The translations under genes and the position numbers were made by a program. Below are positions 7,962 through 15,702 of a DNA stretch of 64,000 nt, piece by piece (the stretch's first letter is position 1; every line of letters begins with the position of its first letter). Below the pieces are notes generated by a model. That model worked only from the letters and a program-made list of their open reading frames with translations, searched no databases and was not told the DNA's origin. Source of the stretch: Bradyrhizobium sp. 195 (GTDB lineage: Bacteria > Pseudomonadota > Alphaproteobacteria > Rhizobiales > Xanthobacteraceae); assembly GCF_023101665.1 (NCBI RefSeq), contig NZ_CP082162.1, positions 310,001 through 374,000 of the forward strand. The letters are read 5' to 3'.

Positions 7962-9871
7962 TCTTCGTCCTCCTTGCTGCCGGTCGGCCAGAACCAGCCG
8001 ATCAGGGCAACGGCCATCGGCGGTGTGCCCCAGAGCACCGCCCAAGGGGTGAAGATCGAGCCGATGAAGAACACGGTGGTTGCGATGGCCGTGAGCAACG
8101 GCCAGATGCTCGGCTCGGGCGATGCCTCGCGGATTTGCGGCTCGGCTTCCGCAAGCGAAGTCAGCAGCACTTCGCGCCGCTCGGCGCTGAGGCCGGCGAC
8201 CACGGGCAGGCTTTCGTTGTCAGCCCACAGCGGGTCGCGGTGTTTGACGACCGGGATGCGGTCGAAATTTTGCGGCGGCGGCGGCGAGGAGGTCGCCCAT
8301 TCCAGCGTCGAGGCATTCCACGGATTATCGCCGGCAAGCTCGGCCTTACGCAGGCTGTAGATCACATTGACCAGCAACAGAGCAAAGCTGAGGGCGAAGA
8401 TGAGCGCGCCGCCGCTGGACAACAGGTTCAAGTGTGCCCAGTCCATGTCCGCAGTATAAGTGTAGACGCGGCGCGGCATCCCGATCAGCCCGAGGATGTG
8501 CATCGGAAAGAACGCGACGTTGAAGCCGATGAAGGCGAGCCAGAAGTTCCAGCGGCCGAGGCGCTCGCTCAGCATGCGGCCGGCAATCTTGGGAAACCAG
8601 TAATAGACGGCGCCAATCAGTGGGAAGACCGCGCCACCGATCAGGACATAGTGGAAGTGGGCAACGACGAAATAGGTATCGTGCACTTGGGTGTCGATCG
8701 GCACCGAGGCGACCATCACGCCTGACAGCCCGCCCAGCACGAAGATAACGACGAAGCCGATCACGAACAACAACGGCGTTCGGTAGACCGGCCGGCCGTC
8801 CCAAAGTGTCGCCAGCCAGCAGAAAATCTGCAGCCCGCTCGGGACCGCGATCAGCATGCTGGAGGCCGTGAACAGGCCGGCGCCGAGCTGGGGCAGGCCC
8901 GTGACGAACATGTGGTGGACCCACAGGCCAAACGACAGGAATCCGGTCGCGATCAGCGAGAGTATGACAACGGGATAGCCTACCACCGGCCGCCGCGCGA
9001 AGGTCGCAAGGATGGCCGAGACCATGCCGGTGCCCGGGATGAAGATGATGTATACCTCGGGATGACCGAAGAACCAGAACAGGTGCTGCCAGAGCAGGGG
9101 ATGTCCGCCCGAGGAGGAGTCATAGAAGCGGGTGTTGACGAGGCGGTCCAGGATCAGCGACGTGGATGCGACCATGATCGAGGGCATCGCAAACATCACC
9201 AGGAAGCTCGTCACCAGCATCGCCCATACAAACAGGGGAATGCGGTCAAGCGTCATGCCGGGTGCGCGCTGCTTGAACACGGTGACGACGATTTCCACCG
9301 AGACTGCGAGCGCAGCGACCTCAGTAAAGGTGATCATTTGCGCCCAGACGTCCGGGCGCTTCGTCGGCGTGTATTGCAGCGAGGAGAGCGGGACATAGGC
9401 AAACCAGCCGACATCCGGACCGACATTGAGCGCAAAGGAAATCCACAGGAAGCAGCCGCCGAACAGAAACATCCAGTAGCTGAAGGCATTCAGCCGGGGG
9501 AAGGCGATGTTCCGTGTGCCGACCATCAGCGGCACCAGATAGACCGCGAACGCCTCCATGACCGGCACGGCGAACAGGAACATCATGGTCGAGCCGTGCA
9601 TCGTGAAGACTTGATTGTACTTGTCTGCCGAGAGAAATGTCTTCTCGGGTCCGGCAAGCTGGATGCGCATCAGGATCGCGAGAATGCCGCCGAGAAGCAG
9701 GAAGACGAACGCGGTGACGATATAGCGCCGTCCTACGACCTTGTGATCGACCGACATGAGTGCGCCGAGAAACCCCGACGGCGTGCGCCACACGCGCTCC
9801 AGCTGCGTGGACAATTGAAGGCCATTGAGGACGTCGTCGCGCAACTCGCGTGGTTCGGCGGCCATGCTCAC
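7958..9871 (-). CDS. ctaD: Cytochrome c oxidase subunit I (caa3 type)
   Basis: Catalytic haem-copper subunit (637 aa) reducing O2 to water and pumping protons. It carries the CuB/active-site motif FWFFGHPEVYI, the haem/CuB His segment HDTYFVVAHFHYVL and the early His of FTMHGSTMMF. A C-terminal extension of about 100 residues holds two further hydrophobic helices and a charged end (GSKEDEE), as in Bacillus-type caa3 subunit I. The start is GTG 9871, overlapping the subunit II stop (GTGA) and preceded by GGAG at 8 bases; ATG 9865 is the alternative. Confidence 0.95.
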   Translation of the reverse strand: MSMAAEPRELRDDVLNGLQLSTQLERVWRTPSGFLGALMSVDHKVVGRRYIVTAFVFLLLGGILAILMRIQLAGPEKTFLSADKYNQVFTMHGSTMMFLFAVPVMEAFAVYLVPLMVGTRNIAFPRLNAFSYWMFLFGGCFLWISFALNVGPDVGWFAYVPLSSLQYTPTKRPDVWAQMITFTEVAALAVSVEIVVTVFKQRAPGMTLDRIPLFVWAMLVTSFLVMFAMPSIMVASTSLILDRLVNTRFYDSSSGGHPLLWQHLFWFFGHPEVYIIFIPGTGMVSAILATFARRPVVGYPVVILSLIATGFLSFGLWVHHMFVTGLPQLGAGLFTASSMLIAVPSGLQIFCWLATLWDGRPVYRTPLLFVIGFVVIFVLGGLSGVMVASVPIDTQVHDTYFVVAHFHYVLIGGAVFPLIGAVYYWFPKIAGRMLSERLGRWNFWLAFIGFNVAFFPMHILGLIGMPRRVYTYTADMDWAHLNLLSSGGALIFALSFALLLVNVIYSLRKAELAGDNPWNASTLEWATSSPPPPQNFDRIPVVKHRDPLWADNESLPVVAGLSAERREVLLTSLAEAEPQIREASPEPSIWPLLTAIATTVFFIGSIFTPWAVLWGTPPMAVALIGWFWPTGSKEDEE

Positions 9872-10878
9872 TTGAGCTGCTCCAGATAGTGAATGATCGC
9901 GATGAGTTCACCCGACTGCAGCGGCATCTTCGGCATGAGATTGCCGGGCTTGATGTGCTGGGAATCGGCGATCCACGCGCCGAGCGTGGCCGGCCTATTC
10001 GGCAGCGTTCCCGCCGCAATCGTCACTCGGTTGCCTATATGCGTGAGATCCGGGCCCAACTGTCCGCCCGCCAGCGTGCCGCTGATGTTGTGGCACAAGG
10101 CGCAGCCGCGTGCTCGGAACAGAGCCTCGCCCTGCTTGCCGAGCTGATCCGTAGGGCTGCTCGCACCATGGTTTTCGTGTTCGCGCCAGCGAGCGAACTC
10201 GTCAGGTGGCAGCGCGATGACCGCAAACGCCATATGTGCGTGCTGAAGCCCACAAAATTCGGCGCATTGTCCGCGATAGACGCCGGCGTTCTTCGCGGTG
10301 AATTGCAGCTCGTTCTTTTGCCCGGTGATGAGGTCAATCTTCCCGGTCAGGCTCGGCACCCAAAAACTATGGATCACGTCGGCAGTTTCGAGCTCGACCT
10401 TTACCGGTCGGCCGGTTGGAATGCGGATCTCGTTCGCCGTCACGAAGCTCCGATGCGGACTATCATCCTCGTAGCGGACCTCCCACCACCATTGATGCCC
10501 GATGATCTTGAGCGTGAGGGGGTGTTCGTCCTTGGCAAAGATAGTTCCCTGCCCGGCATAACTGACGATGGACAGGCCGAGCACGATGACGGTGGTGACA
10601 ATTCCTAGCCCGAGAATGATCTGACCGGTGCGCTCTTCAAAGCCTTGATGGAGGTCCAGCGGCTGATCGGCCAGGCGCTTTCGACGCAACATGCTTAAGG
10701 CGAGCACAATCATGACCGCGATCCATACGACCGCCGCGACCGCGAGAAAGATGAAGAGCGTCTGCTGGATCTGCTCGGATTGGAGCCCTTGCGGGTCGAG
10801 CGCTGACTGCCGGCCGGCGCACGCAGCCAGCAGGTAGGGCATGCATAACACCAGACCCCTTTGCAACCAGACCTGCAT
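9868..10878 (-). CDS. ctaC: Cytochrome c oxidase subunit II with fused cytochrome c domain (caa3)
   Basis: Electron-entry subunit (336 aa). It has a lipoprotein-type leader with lipobox LAAC at 17-20, two membrane helices, then a CuA cupredoxin domain (HQWWWEV, HSFWVPSL, and the binuclear centre CAEFCGLQHAHM). A C-terminal class I cytochrome c follows with CALCH and a Met ligand in LMPKMP. The fused haem domain defines the oxidase as caa3. It is the first gene of a five-gene operon whose members overlap. A GGAAC-N16-GGTT promoter lies about 30 bases upstream, suggesting induction under general stress. Confidence 0.95.
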   Translation of the reverse strand: MQVWLQRGLVLCMPYLLAACAGRQSALDPQGLQSEQIQQTLFIFLAVAAVVWIAVMIVLALSMLRRKRLADQPLDLHQGFEERTGQIILGLGIVTTVIVLGLSIVSYAGQGTIFAKDEHPLTLKIIGHQWWWEVRYEDDSPHRSFVTANEIRIPTGRPVKVELETADVIHSFWVPSLTGKIDLITGQKNELQFTAKNAGVYRGQCAEFCGLQHAHMAFAVIALPPDEFARWREHENHGASSPTDQLGKQGEALFRARGCALCHNISGTLAGGQLGPDLTHIGNRVTIAAGTLPNRPATLGAWIADSQHIKPGNLMPKMPLQSGELIAIIHYLEQLK

Positions 10879-10908
10879 AGACGCTTCGCGTGCTCCGCTT
10901 CAGAGCGG

Positions 10909-10933
10909 AACCGGTCCATCCTACAAAGGTTCC
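10909..10933 (-). promoter_or_regulatory. EcfG-type promoter of the caa3 oxidase operon (GGAAC-N16-GGTT)
   Basis: Minus-strand GGAAC (10929-10933), a 16-base spacer and GGTT (10909-10912), about 30 bases ahead of the ctaC ATG. The -10 differs from CGTT at one base. Confidence 0.6.
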
Positions 10934-10986
10934 TATTCAGGCGATCGAGGTCGTGAACCCGACCCAGTCCTCACCGCACCCTCAAG

Positions 10987-11109
10987 TCAGAACGGCCAGC
11001 CTTTGGCGGCGATCACGATGGCCGCGTCTCCCGCTGCCATCAACAACAGGACCAGGGCAACGGCGACAATTGCGCCCGGTTGGGCAAGCACGCGCAACTC
11101 TTCCAGCAT
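10987..11109 (-). CDS. Putative 40-aa membrane protein
   Basis: Small frame starting MLEELRVLAQ and containing one strong helix (AIVAVALVLLLMAAGDAAIV), then a basic end (AAKGWPF). GGGAG stands six bases before the ATG. It lies upstream of and parallel to the oxidase operon, but the EcfG-like promoter and about 50 bases separate them. No family is recognised. The good ribosome-binding site and the helix followed by a positive charge make a real gene plausible. Confidence 0.4.
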   Translation of the reverse strand: MLEELRVLAQPGAIVAVALVLLLMAAGDAAIVIAAKGWPF

Positions 11110-11315
11110 GTTCAGCTCCCGAGTGCCGGTGGTCGACGCTGCAATGCCTCGCTGACGGGCAGGTTCCTCTCGGATGCGGCAACAGCCGTGCCCTTCGCGT
11201 CGGAACGAAGGCCTGCGACCGCACGTTCCTGCGGGCGAACTTGAGGGATTGACTTGCCGCGTTATCATTTCGACCTTGTGGATTCTAAGATCGTAGCCGA
11301 CGAAGGAGGGGCCGA

Positions 11316-11489
11316 GTGCCCGATGACATCAACGCTCTGGATGTCGCGGAGGAGATTGAAGGGCGTCTCCTGAAAGACCGGCCCGAACTCGCGGGCCGTC
11401 ACTTCTCTATCCTCGTCACGAATCAGGATGGCGATGAGGCCGGGCGGGTGTTCACTGGATGTCCTGCATTGATGAGTGACCTCGCATGA
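11316..11489 (+). CDS. Conserved small acidic protein (57 aa), GTG start
   Basis: A GTG start with a strong ribosome-binding site (AAGGAGG, 8 bases upstream) opens a frame reading VPDDINALDVAEEIEGRLLK to CPALMSDLA. Its stop overlaps the next gene's ATG (ATGA at 11486-11489), which supports real, coupled translation. No membrane segment or cofactor motif is seen and the family is not recognised. A role alongside the phosphodiesterase is possible. Confidence 0.5.
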   Translation: MPDDINALDVAEEIEGRLLKDRPELAGRHFSILVTNQDGDEAGRVFTGCPALMSDLA

Positions 11490-11950
11490 AGATCGGGGTG
11501 ATCTCCGACACGCACGAACTGCTGAGGCCGGAGGTCGCACGCTGCTTCGCCGGGGTGTCGCACATCATCCATGCCGGGGATATCGGCGCTCTGGACGTTG
11601 TGGACGGTCTGCGCTGGATTGCGCCCGTCACCGCAATCCGGGGGAATGTCGATCGGGACGAGTGGGCCAAAGAGTTTCCGGAAACCGAGACGCTGCATCT
11701 CGGCGGCCGACGCGTCTACGTCCTTCACGACCTGAACGAGCTGAAGGCTGGGACGGTCGAACCCGGCATAGACGTCGTGATTTCCGGCCATTCGCACCGC
11801 GTACGTATCGAGGTGGCCGACGGGGTGCTCTACCTCAATCCAGGAAGCGCCGGGAAGAGGCGCTTCCAGCTGCCGATCACGGTTGCTACGCTCGAACTGG
11901 ATCGCAGTGGCCCGCTCCAGCCCATCATCCATGACCTTGATGCTTGCTGA
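11486..11950 (+). CDS. YfcE/MJ0936-family metallophosphodiesterase
   Basis: Calcineurin-like phosphoesterase of 154 aa with every motif of the small YfcE/MJ0936 group: GVISDTH (7-9), HAGDIG, IRGNVD, the single-His segment VLHD, GHSHR and LNPGS. These residues bind two divalent metals and hydrolyse phosphodiesters or phosphomonoesters; the natural substrate is generally unknown. Length is normal. It is coupled to the 57-aa gene upstream. Beyond the phosphodiesterase class, specificity cannot be assigned. Confidence 0.88.
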   Translation: MKIGVISDTHELLRPEVARCFAGVSHIIHAGDIGALDVVDGLRWIAPVTAIRGNVDRDEWAKEFPETETLHLGGRRVYVLHDLNELKAGTVEPGIDVVISGHSHRVRIEVADGVLYLNPGSAGKRRFQLPITVATLELDRSGPLQPIIHDLDAC

Positions 11951-11984
11951 GAACACGCAGGCGGCTGCGAGCGCGTCGTGTTAC

Positions 11985-12146
11985 CTAATGCGTGTTCGAC
12001 TTCTGCCACCGCTCCAGGTCGATCGGAGGTCGTTCCGGGTCGATCTGCTCCTTTTCGGGATTGCCCTGCCAGGGCTCGTTAGTCTGCCTGTGCGTCGGCA
12101 TGTCGGTTTGCTGCCGCGGGGGATCGTTCTCAGCTGCCTTTGGCAT
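11985..12146 (-). CDS. Small charged protein, intact copy of a duplicated gene (53 aa)
   Basis: Hydrophilic protein opening MPKAAENDPPRQQTDMPTHR and ending with a Pro/Glu-rich segment (NPEKEQIDPERPP, then LERWQKSN). A damaged copy sits at 49531-49690, upstream of the second DUF2243 module, where NPEKGQIDPKRPP and LEKWQRSN are still readable. This shows that the reading frame was conserved and is coding. Start ATG 12146 is preceded 49 bases upstream by a GGAAC-N16-GGTT promoter. Function is unknown; small stress-induced cytoplasmic proteins of this kind are common in Bradyrhizobium. Confidence 0.6.
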   Translation of the reverse strand: MPKAAENDPPRQQTDMPTHRQTNEPWQGNPEKEQIDPERPPIDLERWQKSNTH

Positions 12147-12194
12147 GTGGTCCTCATTCAGATGACAGGGTGATAGCGCCCTCTGGCTCTGTCC

Positions 12195-12219
12195 AACCAA
12201 AGCCCAGATCGGTCGTTCC
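12195..12219 (-). promoter_or_regulatory. EcfG-type promoter (GGAAC-N16-GGTT)
   Basis: Minus-strand GGAAC at 12215-12219 and GGTT at 12195-12198, spacer 16, about 50 bases ahead of the 53-aa gene. Confidence 0.55.
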
Positions 12220-12288
12220 TTGCGGCTGTCTGCGTCGGTTTGAGCTGCGGCGATCAGCCCTCCGGGACATGAGCAAGAGGAGAATTCG

Positions 12289-12682
12289 ATGCCCGTAACC
12301 AGGTCAGCTCTCATTTTAGTTGCATGCTGGCAGCAGCTTCGACGGGACCTGCTGCTGCGCAGGGAGGGGCGGAAGTGGTGGAGGTTCGGGGGGCGGTGCG
12401 GGCGCGGGCGCTGCGAGCGGCTCTGCCGGCAGCGTGTCCGGAGGCACAACAGCCCCCGGAACCAACGCCGCCGGCACAGCGCAATCGAGCGGCGGGTCCG
12501 GCCCGCGCGGATCGACCACCGTCGAGCGACCCGGCAATCTCGCCGGCGGCACCAACAGCGGACGGATCGACGGAACGGTCACCGCGGGCGCGTCGCTGCA
12601 GGGCGACGATCAGATCCGATCGGAAAGCTCCGGGAACTCCGATGTCGATCGAAAGATCAAAGGCATTTGCAGAGGATGTTAA
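12289..12682 (+). pseudogene. Gly/Ser-rich secreted protein gene with frameshifts
   Basis: Three frames must be joined. The start MPVTRSALILVA continues in another frame as the rest of a signal peptide (MLAAASTGPAAAQGG). A third frame then carries a Gly/Ser-rich body (GGSGGGSGGGAGAG, later VERPGNLAGGTNSGR). The end, VDRKIKGICRGC, resembles the conserved tail of small rhizobial secreted proteins. The shifts fall near 12323 and in the GGGAGGGG run near 12363. Either the gene is decayed or the G-rich stretch carries base-call errors. If translation began at the internal ATG 12324, one frameshift would still remain. Confidence 0.5.
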
Positions 12683-12689
12683 TAGCAGA

Positions 12690-12905
12690 TCAGGACGCCG
12701 GCTTGTCCGGCGTCCAGTCGAGATCTGAGTCGTCGCGATGTTCAGGGTCTGGCGAACACGGCTTGATCTTGAGCTCATCCTCGAGCGTCGGCTGATCGTC
12801 ACGGTGTTCAACCAGTCCAGCCTCATCGGCCTTCTCGAACGCTTCCTCCTTTGTCGGAAACGTTCGGCTCAGCTTTTCCCCGTCCTTGAACAGGGCGTAT
12901 GCCAT
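12690..12905 (-). CDS. Conserved hypothetical protein (71 aa), acidic C-terminus
   Basis: Starts MAYALFKDGEKLSRTFPTKE, with GGAG 8 bases ahead, and continues with a helix-forming segment (EEAFEKADEAGLVEH). The C-terminus is strongly acidic and Pro-rich (LEDELKIKPC, then SDLDWTPDKP). I recognise the overall pattern as a small cytoplasmic protein common in Bradyrhizobium, but no function is known. The longer frame upstream lacks a ribosome-binding site. Confidence 0.65.
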   Translation of the reverse strand: MAYALFKDGEKLSRTFPTKEEAFEKADEAGLVEHRDDQPTLEDELKIKPCSPDPEHRDDSDLDWTPDKPAS

Positions 12906-13031
12906 GGCAGTTACTCCGGGTTCTGACTTCAGTTGCATTGGGCCGGCCGGCCAGCGAACGTCGACCGGCTTTGAGCGAGTGCTTGCCGCTAGCCCAATTC
13001 TTTGAAACTCGTGAGGATCGCAAGATGCCGC

Positions 13032-13172
13032 TCAATCTGAGTTGTCCGCATCGCGAACGAACCGCCCATCAAATCGGCAGTCCGGGTCCGCTCGCGGAAT
13101 GGCTCTGGCGTGAGCCGTGTAAGCCGATAACCCGAGCCCGCCCAAAGCCAGCAAAAATGATCTTCTTAGCAT
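13032..13172 (-). CDS. Small secreted protein (46 aa)
   Basis: MLRRSFLLALGGLGLSAYTA forms a signal peptide with probable cleavage at AHARA. The mature part is only about 25 residues with one Cys (DPDCRFDGRFVRDADNSD). Function is unknown. A GGAAC-N16-CGTC element stands 27-51 bases ahead of the ATG, consistent with stress control. The small size leaves doubt, but the signal peptide is convincing. Confidence 0.45.
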   Translation of the reverse strand: MLRRSFLLALGGLGLSAYTAHARAIPRADPDCRFDGRFVRDADNSD

Positions 13173-13198
13173 CTTGAATCTCCAATTGGTGGATGACA

Positions 13199-13223
13199 GA
13201 CGCGTCAACGGTTCGGGCGTTCC
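13199..13223 (-). promoter_or_regulatory. Weak EcfG-like element (GGAAC-N16-CGTC)
   Basis: Minus-strand GGAAC (13219-13223) and CGTC (13199-13202) 16 bases apart, just upstream of the 46-aa secreted protein. The last base differs from CGTT. Confidence 0.35.
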
Positions 13224-13344
13224 TAGAAGATCGACACGCAACGGGGCGTGCCGCTAAACGGCGGGGGCCGTTTAACGCATGTTAGTCTCATTGAAATTGG
13301 CGCTTCGATGCGCACGCTTTGCGCGGCGGCAGCCGACTATCGTA

Positions 13345-13369
13345 GGAACGCTTCCGTGTGCGATGGCTT
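13345..13369 (+). promoter_or_regulatory. GGAAC-N16-GCTT promoter of DUF2243 copy 1
   Basis: GGAAC at 13345-13349 and GCTT at 13366-13369, 43 bases before the ATG. The same arrangement is kept upstream of copy 2 (49815-49839) although the intervening sequence differs, which supports function. Confidence 0.5.
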
Positions 13370-13411
13370 ATTGTCGCGTCAAAAGTGCCGGGTCCGTGCA
13401 CGAGTTCATTC

Positions 13412-13922
13412 ATGCAAGACAACAAATCAGGTAGCTACCCGACGTCCGCGGGCATCCTTCTGGGACTTGGGCTCGGTGCGTTCTTCGACGGTATCGCATT
13501 TCATCAGCTGCTGCAGTGGCATCATATGTTAAGCGGCTGGTATCCTCTCGACTCCATCGATAACATCAGGCTCAACACCACCTGGGACGGGCATATTCCA
13601 CAGCGGCGCCTACGTTCTCCTGCTCGCAGGGCTTTATGGACTGTGGCAGCGGGCGCGCAGCCGCGAGTTGCGCTGGTCGAGCTGGCATTGTCTCGGCACG
13701 ATGCTGCTGGGGTGGGGAATCTTCAATTTGGTCGAAGGCGTGATCAATCATGAGATCCTCCGGCTGCATCAGGTGAATGAGACGGTGCCTGAGGGACATC
13801 GCGTCTTCTGGGATATCGGCTTCTTGTTATGGGGAGCTACTATGGCTGTCATCGGTGCCACAATGGCGCGCGCAGGTGCACAGGAGGGAGAGCATGCGGA
13901 AGGCAGCCAACAGGCTCGTTAG
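13412..13922 (+). pseudogene. DUF2243 membrane protein, copy 1, frameshifted
   Basis: Frame 1 encodes the DUF2243 opening (SAGILLGLGLGAFFDGIAFH, LLQWHHMLSGWYP). Near 13590-13596 one extra base, relative to copy 2, shifts the frame. The remainder (WHCLGTMLLGWGIFNLVEG, RVFWDIGFLLWG) continues in another phase to 13922. Four membrane segments would be present if joined. DUF2243 proteins are of unknown function; the His-rich FHQLLQWHH segment suggests metal or haem binding. The small TM gene starts inside its 3' end. Copy 2 (49880-50385) has a different frameshift only about 15 bases from the equivalent position. Confidence 0.75.
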
Positions 13923-14058
13923 AAACACGCCGCCGATGCTTGTCTACGCCATCTTCCTCTTGCTGCTTCTGTTTGCGATCGCGCCTGCGTTCCGCGTCGC
14001 TGTGTTCGGCCTGTCGTTGGACGATCTCCTGCAATGGCGCTGCTTTGCGCCCGGCTGA
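13894..14058 (+). CDS. Small single-helix membrane protein (54 aa), module copy 1
   Basis: Opens MRKAANRLVRNTPP, then one long helix (MLVYAIFLLLLLFAIAPAFR), then FGLSLDDLLQWRCFAPG. The copy at 50357-50521 shows about 70% identity with conserved ends (SLD-LLQ-RCFAP), so the frame is under selection. It starts within the 3' end of DUF2243, typical of coupled genes. In copy 2 it is followed by an SdhB-like protein, suggesting it could be the membrane anchor of that protein. This role is inference. Confidence 0.65.
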   Translation: MRKAANRLVRNTPPMLVYAIFLLLLLFAIAPAFRVAVFGLSLDDLLQWRCFAPG

Positions 14059-14073
14059 CGGGTGGAGGTAAAC

Positions 14074-14267
14074 CATGGTCGAGTTCAGGCTTTCTAGGCG
14101 GCGCGCTGGATGAGGTGACAGGCGAGCGCCTCGATATGCTCGAGGACCCCTTCAGGATCTATCGTTGTCGCACCATCCTCAATTGTGCGAAGGTCTGTCC
14201 GAAAGGTTTGAACCCCGGAGAAGCAATCTCGGCCTTGCACCTCAAGATGGTCGAGCGGAAGTTTTGA
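14074..14267 (+). pseudogene. SdhB-like gene, copy 1, internal deletion
   Basis: The first codons (MVEFRLS) match the intact SdhB-like gene at 50536-51321. The sequence then jumps to its last 50 codons ([39 protein letters not shown]), which are in a different frame. About 590 bases holding both the 2Fe-2S and most of the 4Fe-4S ligands are missing. No functional protein is possible. Confidence 0.85.
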
Positions 14268-14294
14268 CTGCTGCGCAAACGCCATTGGCGGACA

Positions 14295-14319
14295 GGAACC
14301 ATGCTTGTGGGGTTGGCTT
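14295..14319 (+). promoter_or_regulatory. GGAAC-N16-GCTT promoter of the NUDIX-SIR2 pair
   Basis: GGAAC at 14295-14299 and GCTT at 14316-14319, 26 bases before the NUDIX ATG (14346), which has an AGGAG ribosome-binding site. Confidence 0.45.
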
Positions 14320-14345
14320 ATCAATCCCCGACCAGGAGTAACTTG

Positions 14346-14831
14346 ATGGGAAAGAAGCAGTTCGCCGCTCTGCCGTTTCGTCTGGACAATTCCGAGCTGC
14401 GCGTGCTGCTGATCACGACCAGGCGCAAGCGCAGATGGAGTGTCCCGAAGGGATCCCCCATGCGTAACAAGGAGCCGTACCTCACGGCTGCACTGGAGGC
14501 TTATGAGGAGGCGGGTCTGATCGGCGTCATCGCGACACGCGCGATGGGCAGCTTCAAGCATCGCAAGCGGAAGGGCGACCGCAAGCGGACCATGGACGTT
14601 GCGGTCTTCCCAATGAAGGTTCATGGTCAGGAGCGCTGGTGGCCCGAAAAAGGGGAGCGCGAAGCCATCTGGGTCTCCGCGGAAAGGGCGGCGCATCTGG
14701 TGCATAAAGCGGAGCTCCGGCGATTGATCGCCCGCTTCGCGGCGCGAACGGAAAAGAGCACGTCCGCGCTGCTGCGCGGCAGGCGGGCTTCTGATCCAGG
14801 AACCCGCGTCCCGCGAAATCATTCCAGCTAG
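14346..14831 (+). CDS. NUDIX hydrolase
   Basis: Protein of 161 aa hydrolysing a nucleoside-diphosphate-linked compound. The Nudix box is PKGSPMRNKEPYLTAALEAY followed by EEAG. It keeps the metal-binding EAYEEAG core but has Ala-Leu-Glu in place of the classical R-E, a known variant of the diphosphoinositol-polyphosphate/diadenosine-type group. The start was chosen at ATG 14346 for its AGGAG site. The stop codon directly abuts the ATG of the SIR2 gene, so the two are co-transcribed and may act together in NAD or ADP-ribose turnover. The tail beyond residue 130 is basic and apparently disordered. Confidence 0.85.
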   Translation: MGKKQFAALPFRLDNSELRVLLITTRRKRRWSVPKGSPMRNKEPYLTAALEAYEEAGLIGVIATRAMGSFKHRKRKGDRKRTMDVAVFPMKVHGQERWWPEKGEREAIWVSAERAAHLVHKAELRRLIARFAARTEKSTSALLRGRRASDPGTRVPRNHSS

Positions 14832-15692
14832 ATGAACCAAAGACCGACAGGGCTCGCATCTGAGGAGCGGCAGCCTCACGACGTTCTGGCGACGGCGATA
14901 GAACGGCGCCGCGCGGTCCTGTTCGTCGGCGCCGGCGTTTCGATGGCCGTCGGATTGCCCTCTTGGCAGTCGTTGATCGAACATCTGCTGGACGATCTCG
15001 GTCTCGAACGCGACGTCGTCGACGGAATGCATGGCGGCTATCAGATGCTTGCGGAGTACTACCGGTTGCAGCGTGGGGGCATCGGACCGCTCCGCAGTTG
15101 GCTCGATCGCAATTGGCGCGTCGATCCAGAGAGGATCGCCACCTCGAAGCTCCACCGGATCATCGTCGAGCTCGATTTCCCGATCATCTACACGACGAAT
15201 TATGATCGCAATCTCGAGACGGCGTTCGATGTCCTGAAAAGGCCCTACGCGAAGATCAGCAATGCAAAGGAGATCGCGAGCGCCGGCGCCGGCGTCACGC
15301 ACATCATCAAGTTCCACGGCGATTTCGACGACGATGCCTCGCTCGTTCTGACCGAGACCGACTTTCTCAACCGGTTGGCCTTCAATTCGCCGCTCGATAT
15401 CCGTTTTCGCGCCGACGCTTTGGGAAGCACGCTGCTCTTTGTCGGCTACAGCATGTCCGATCCTAATATTCGGCTGCTGCTGCACCGGATTTGGCAGATC
15501 TGGGATGAATCCGGCCACCGTCAGGACCGGCCGAAATCCTTCGTGTTCGTCGCCCAGCGCAATCCGGTGCAGGAAGCCGTATTGGCGAACTGGGGCATCA
15601 CCACCATTGCCCCGCTCGAGGGAATGGCCGCCGACGATGGCCTAACCCAATTTCTCCTCGACGTCCGCCAGCGTATCGATCGAAGCTCGTAG
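14832..15692 (+). CDS. SIR2-family protein (SIR2_2 domain)
   Basis: 286 aa, all within one SIR2-like Rossmann domain. It has the NAD-binding GAGVS (33-37), the family core YTTNYD, the catalytic-region KFHGD, and GYSMSDPNIR near the end. No zinc-binding Cys pairs are present, which separates it from protein deacetylases and places it with the SIR2_2 group. Some members are NADases in anti-phage systems (Thoeris ThsA, DSR and others), but usually as larger multidomain proteins. It directly follows the NUDIX gene and is convergent with a patatin gene 10 bases downstream. Whether it degrades NAD is not determinable here. Confidence 0.85.
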   Translation: MNQRPTGLASEERQPHDVLATAIERRRAVLFVGAGVSMAVGLPSWQSLIEHLLDDLGLERDVVDGMHGGYQMLAEYYRLQRGGIGPLRSWLDRNWRVDPERIATSKLHRIIVELDFPIIYTTNYDRNLETAFDVLKRPYAKISNAKEIASAGAGVTHIIKFHGDFDDDASLVLTETDFLNRLAFNSPLDIRFRADALGSTLLFVGYSMSDPNIRLLLHRIWQIWDESGHRQDRPKSFVFVAQRNPVQEAVLANWGITTIAPLEGMAADDGLTQFLLDVRQRIDRSS

Positions 15693-15702
15693 AGCAGCAA
15701 CG

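Noticed and set aside
8912..9889. 325-codon plus-strand frame opposite ctaD
   Set aside because: It is antisense to the oxidase active-site region, strongly charged and without domains.
14094..15518. 474-codon minus-strand open frame opposite the NUDIX and SIR2 genes
   Set aside because: The plus strand has complete NUDIX and SIR2 motifs with ribosome-binding site and stop/start contact. The antisense frame has no recognisable domain and is expected at high GC.
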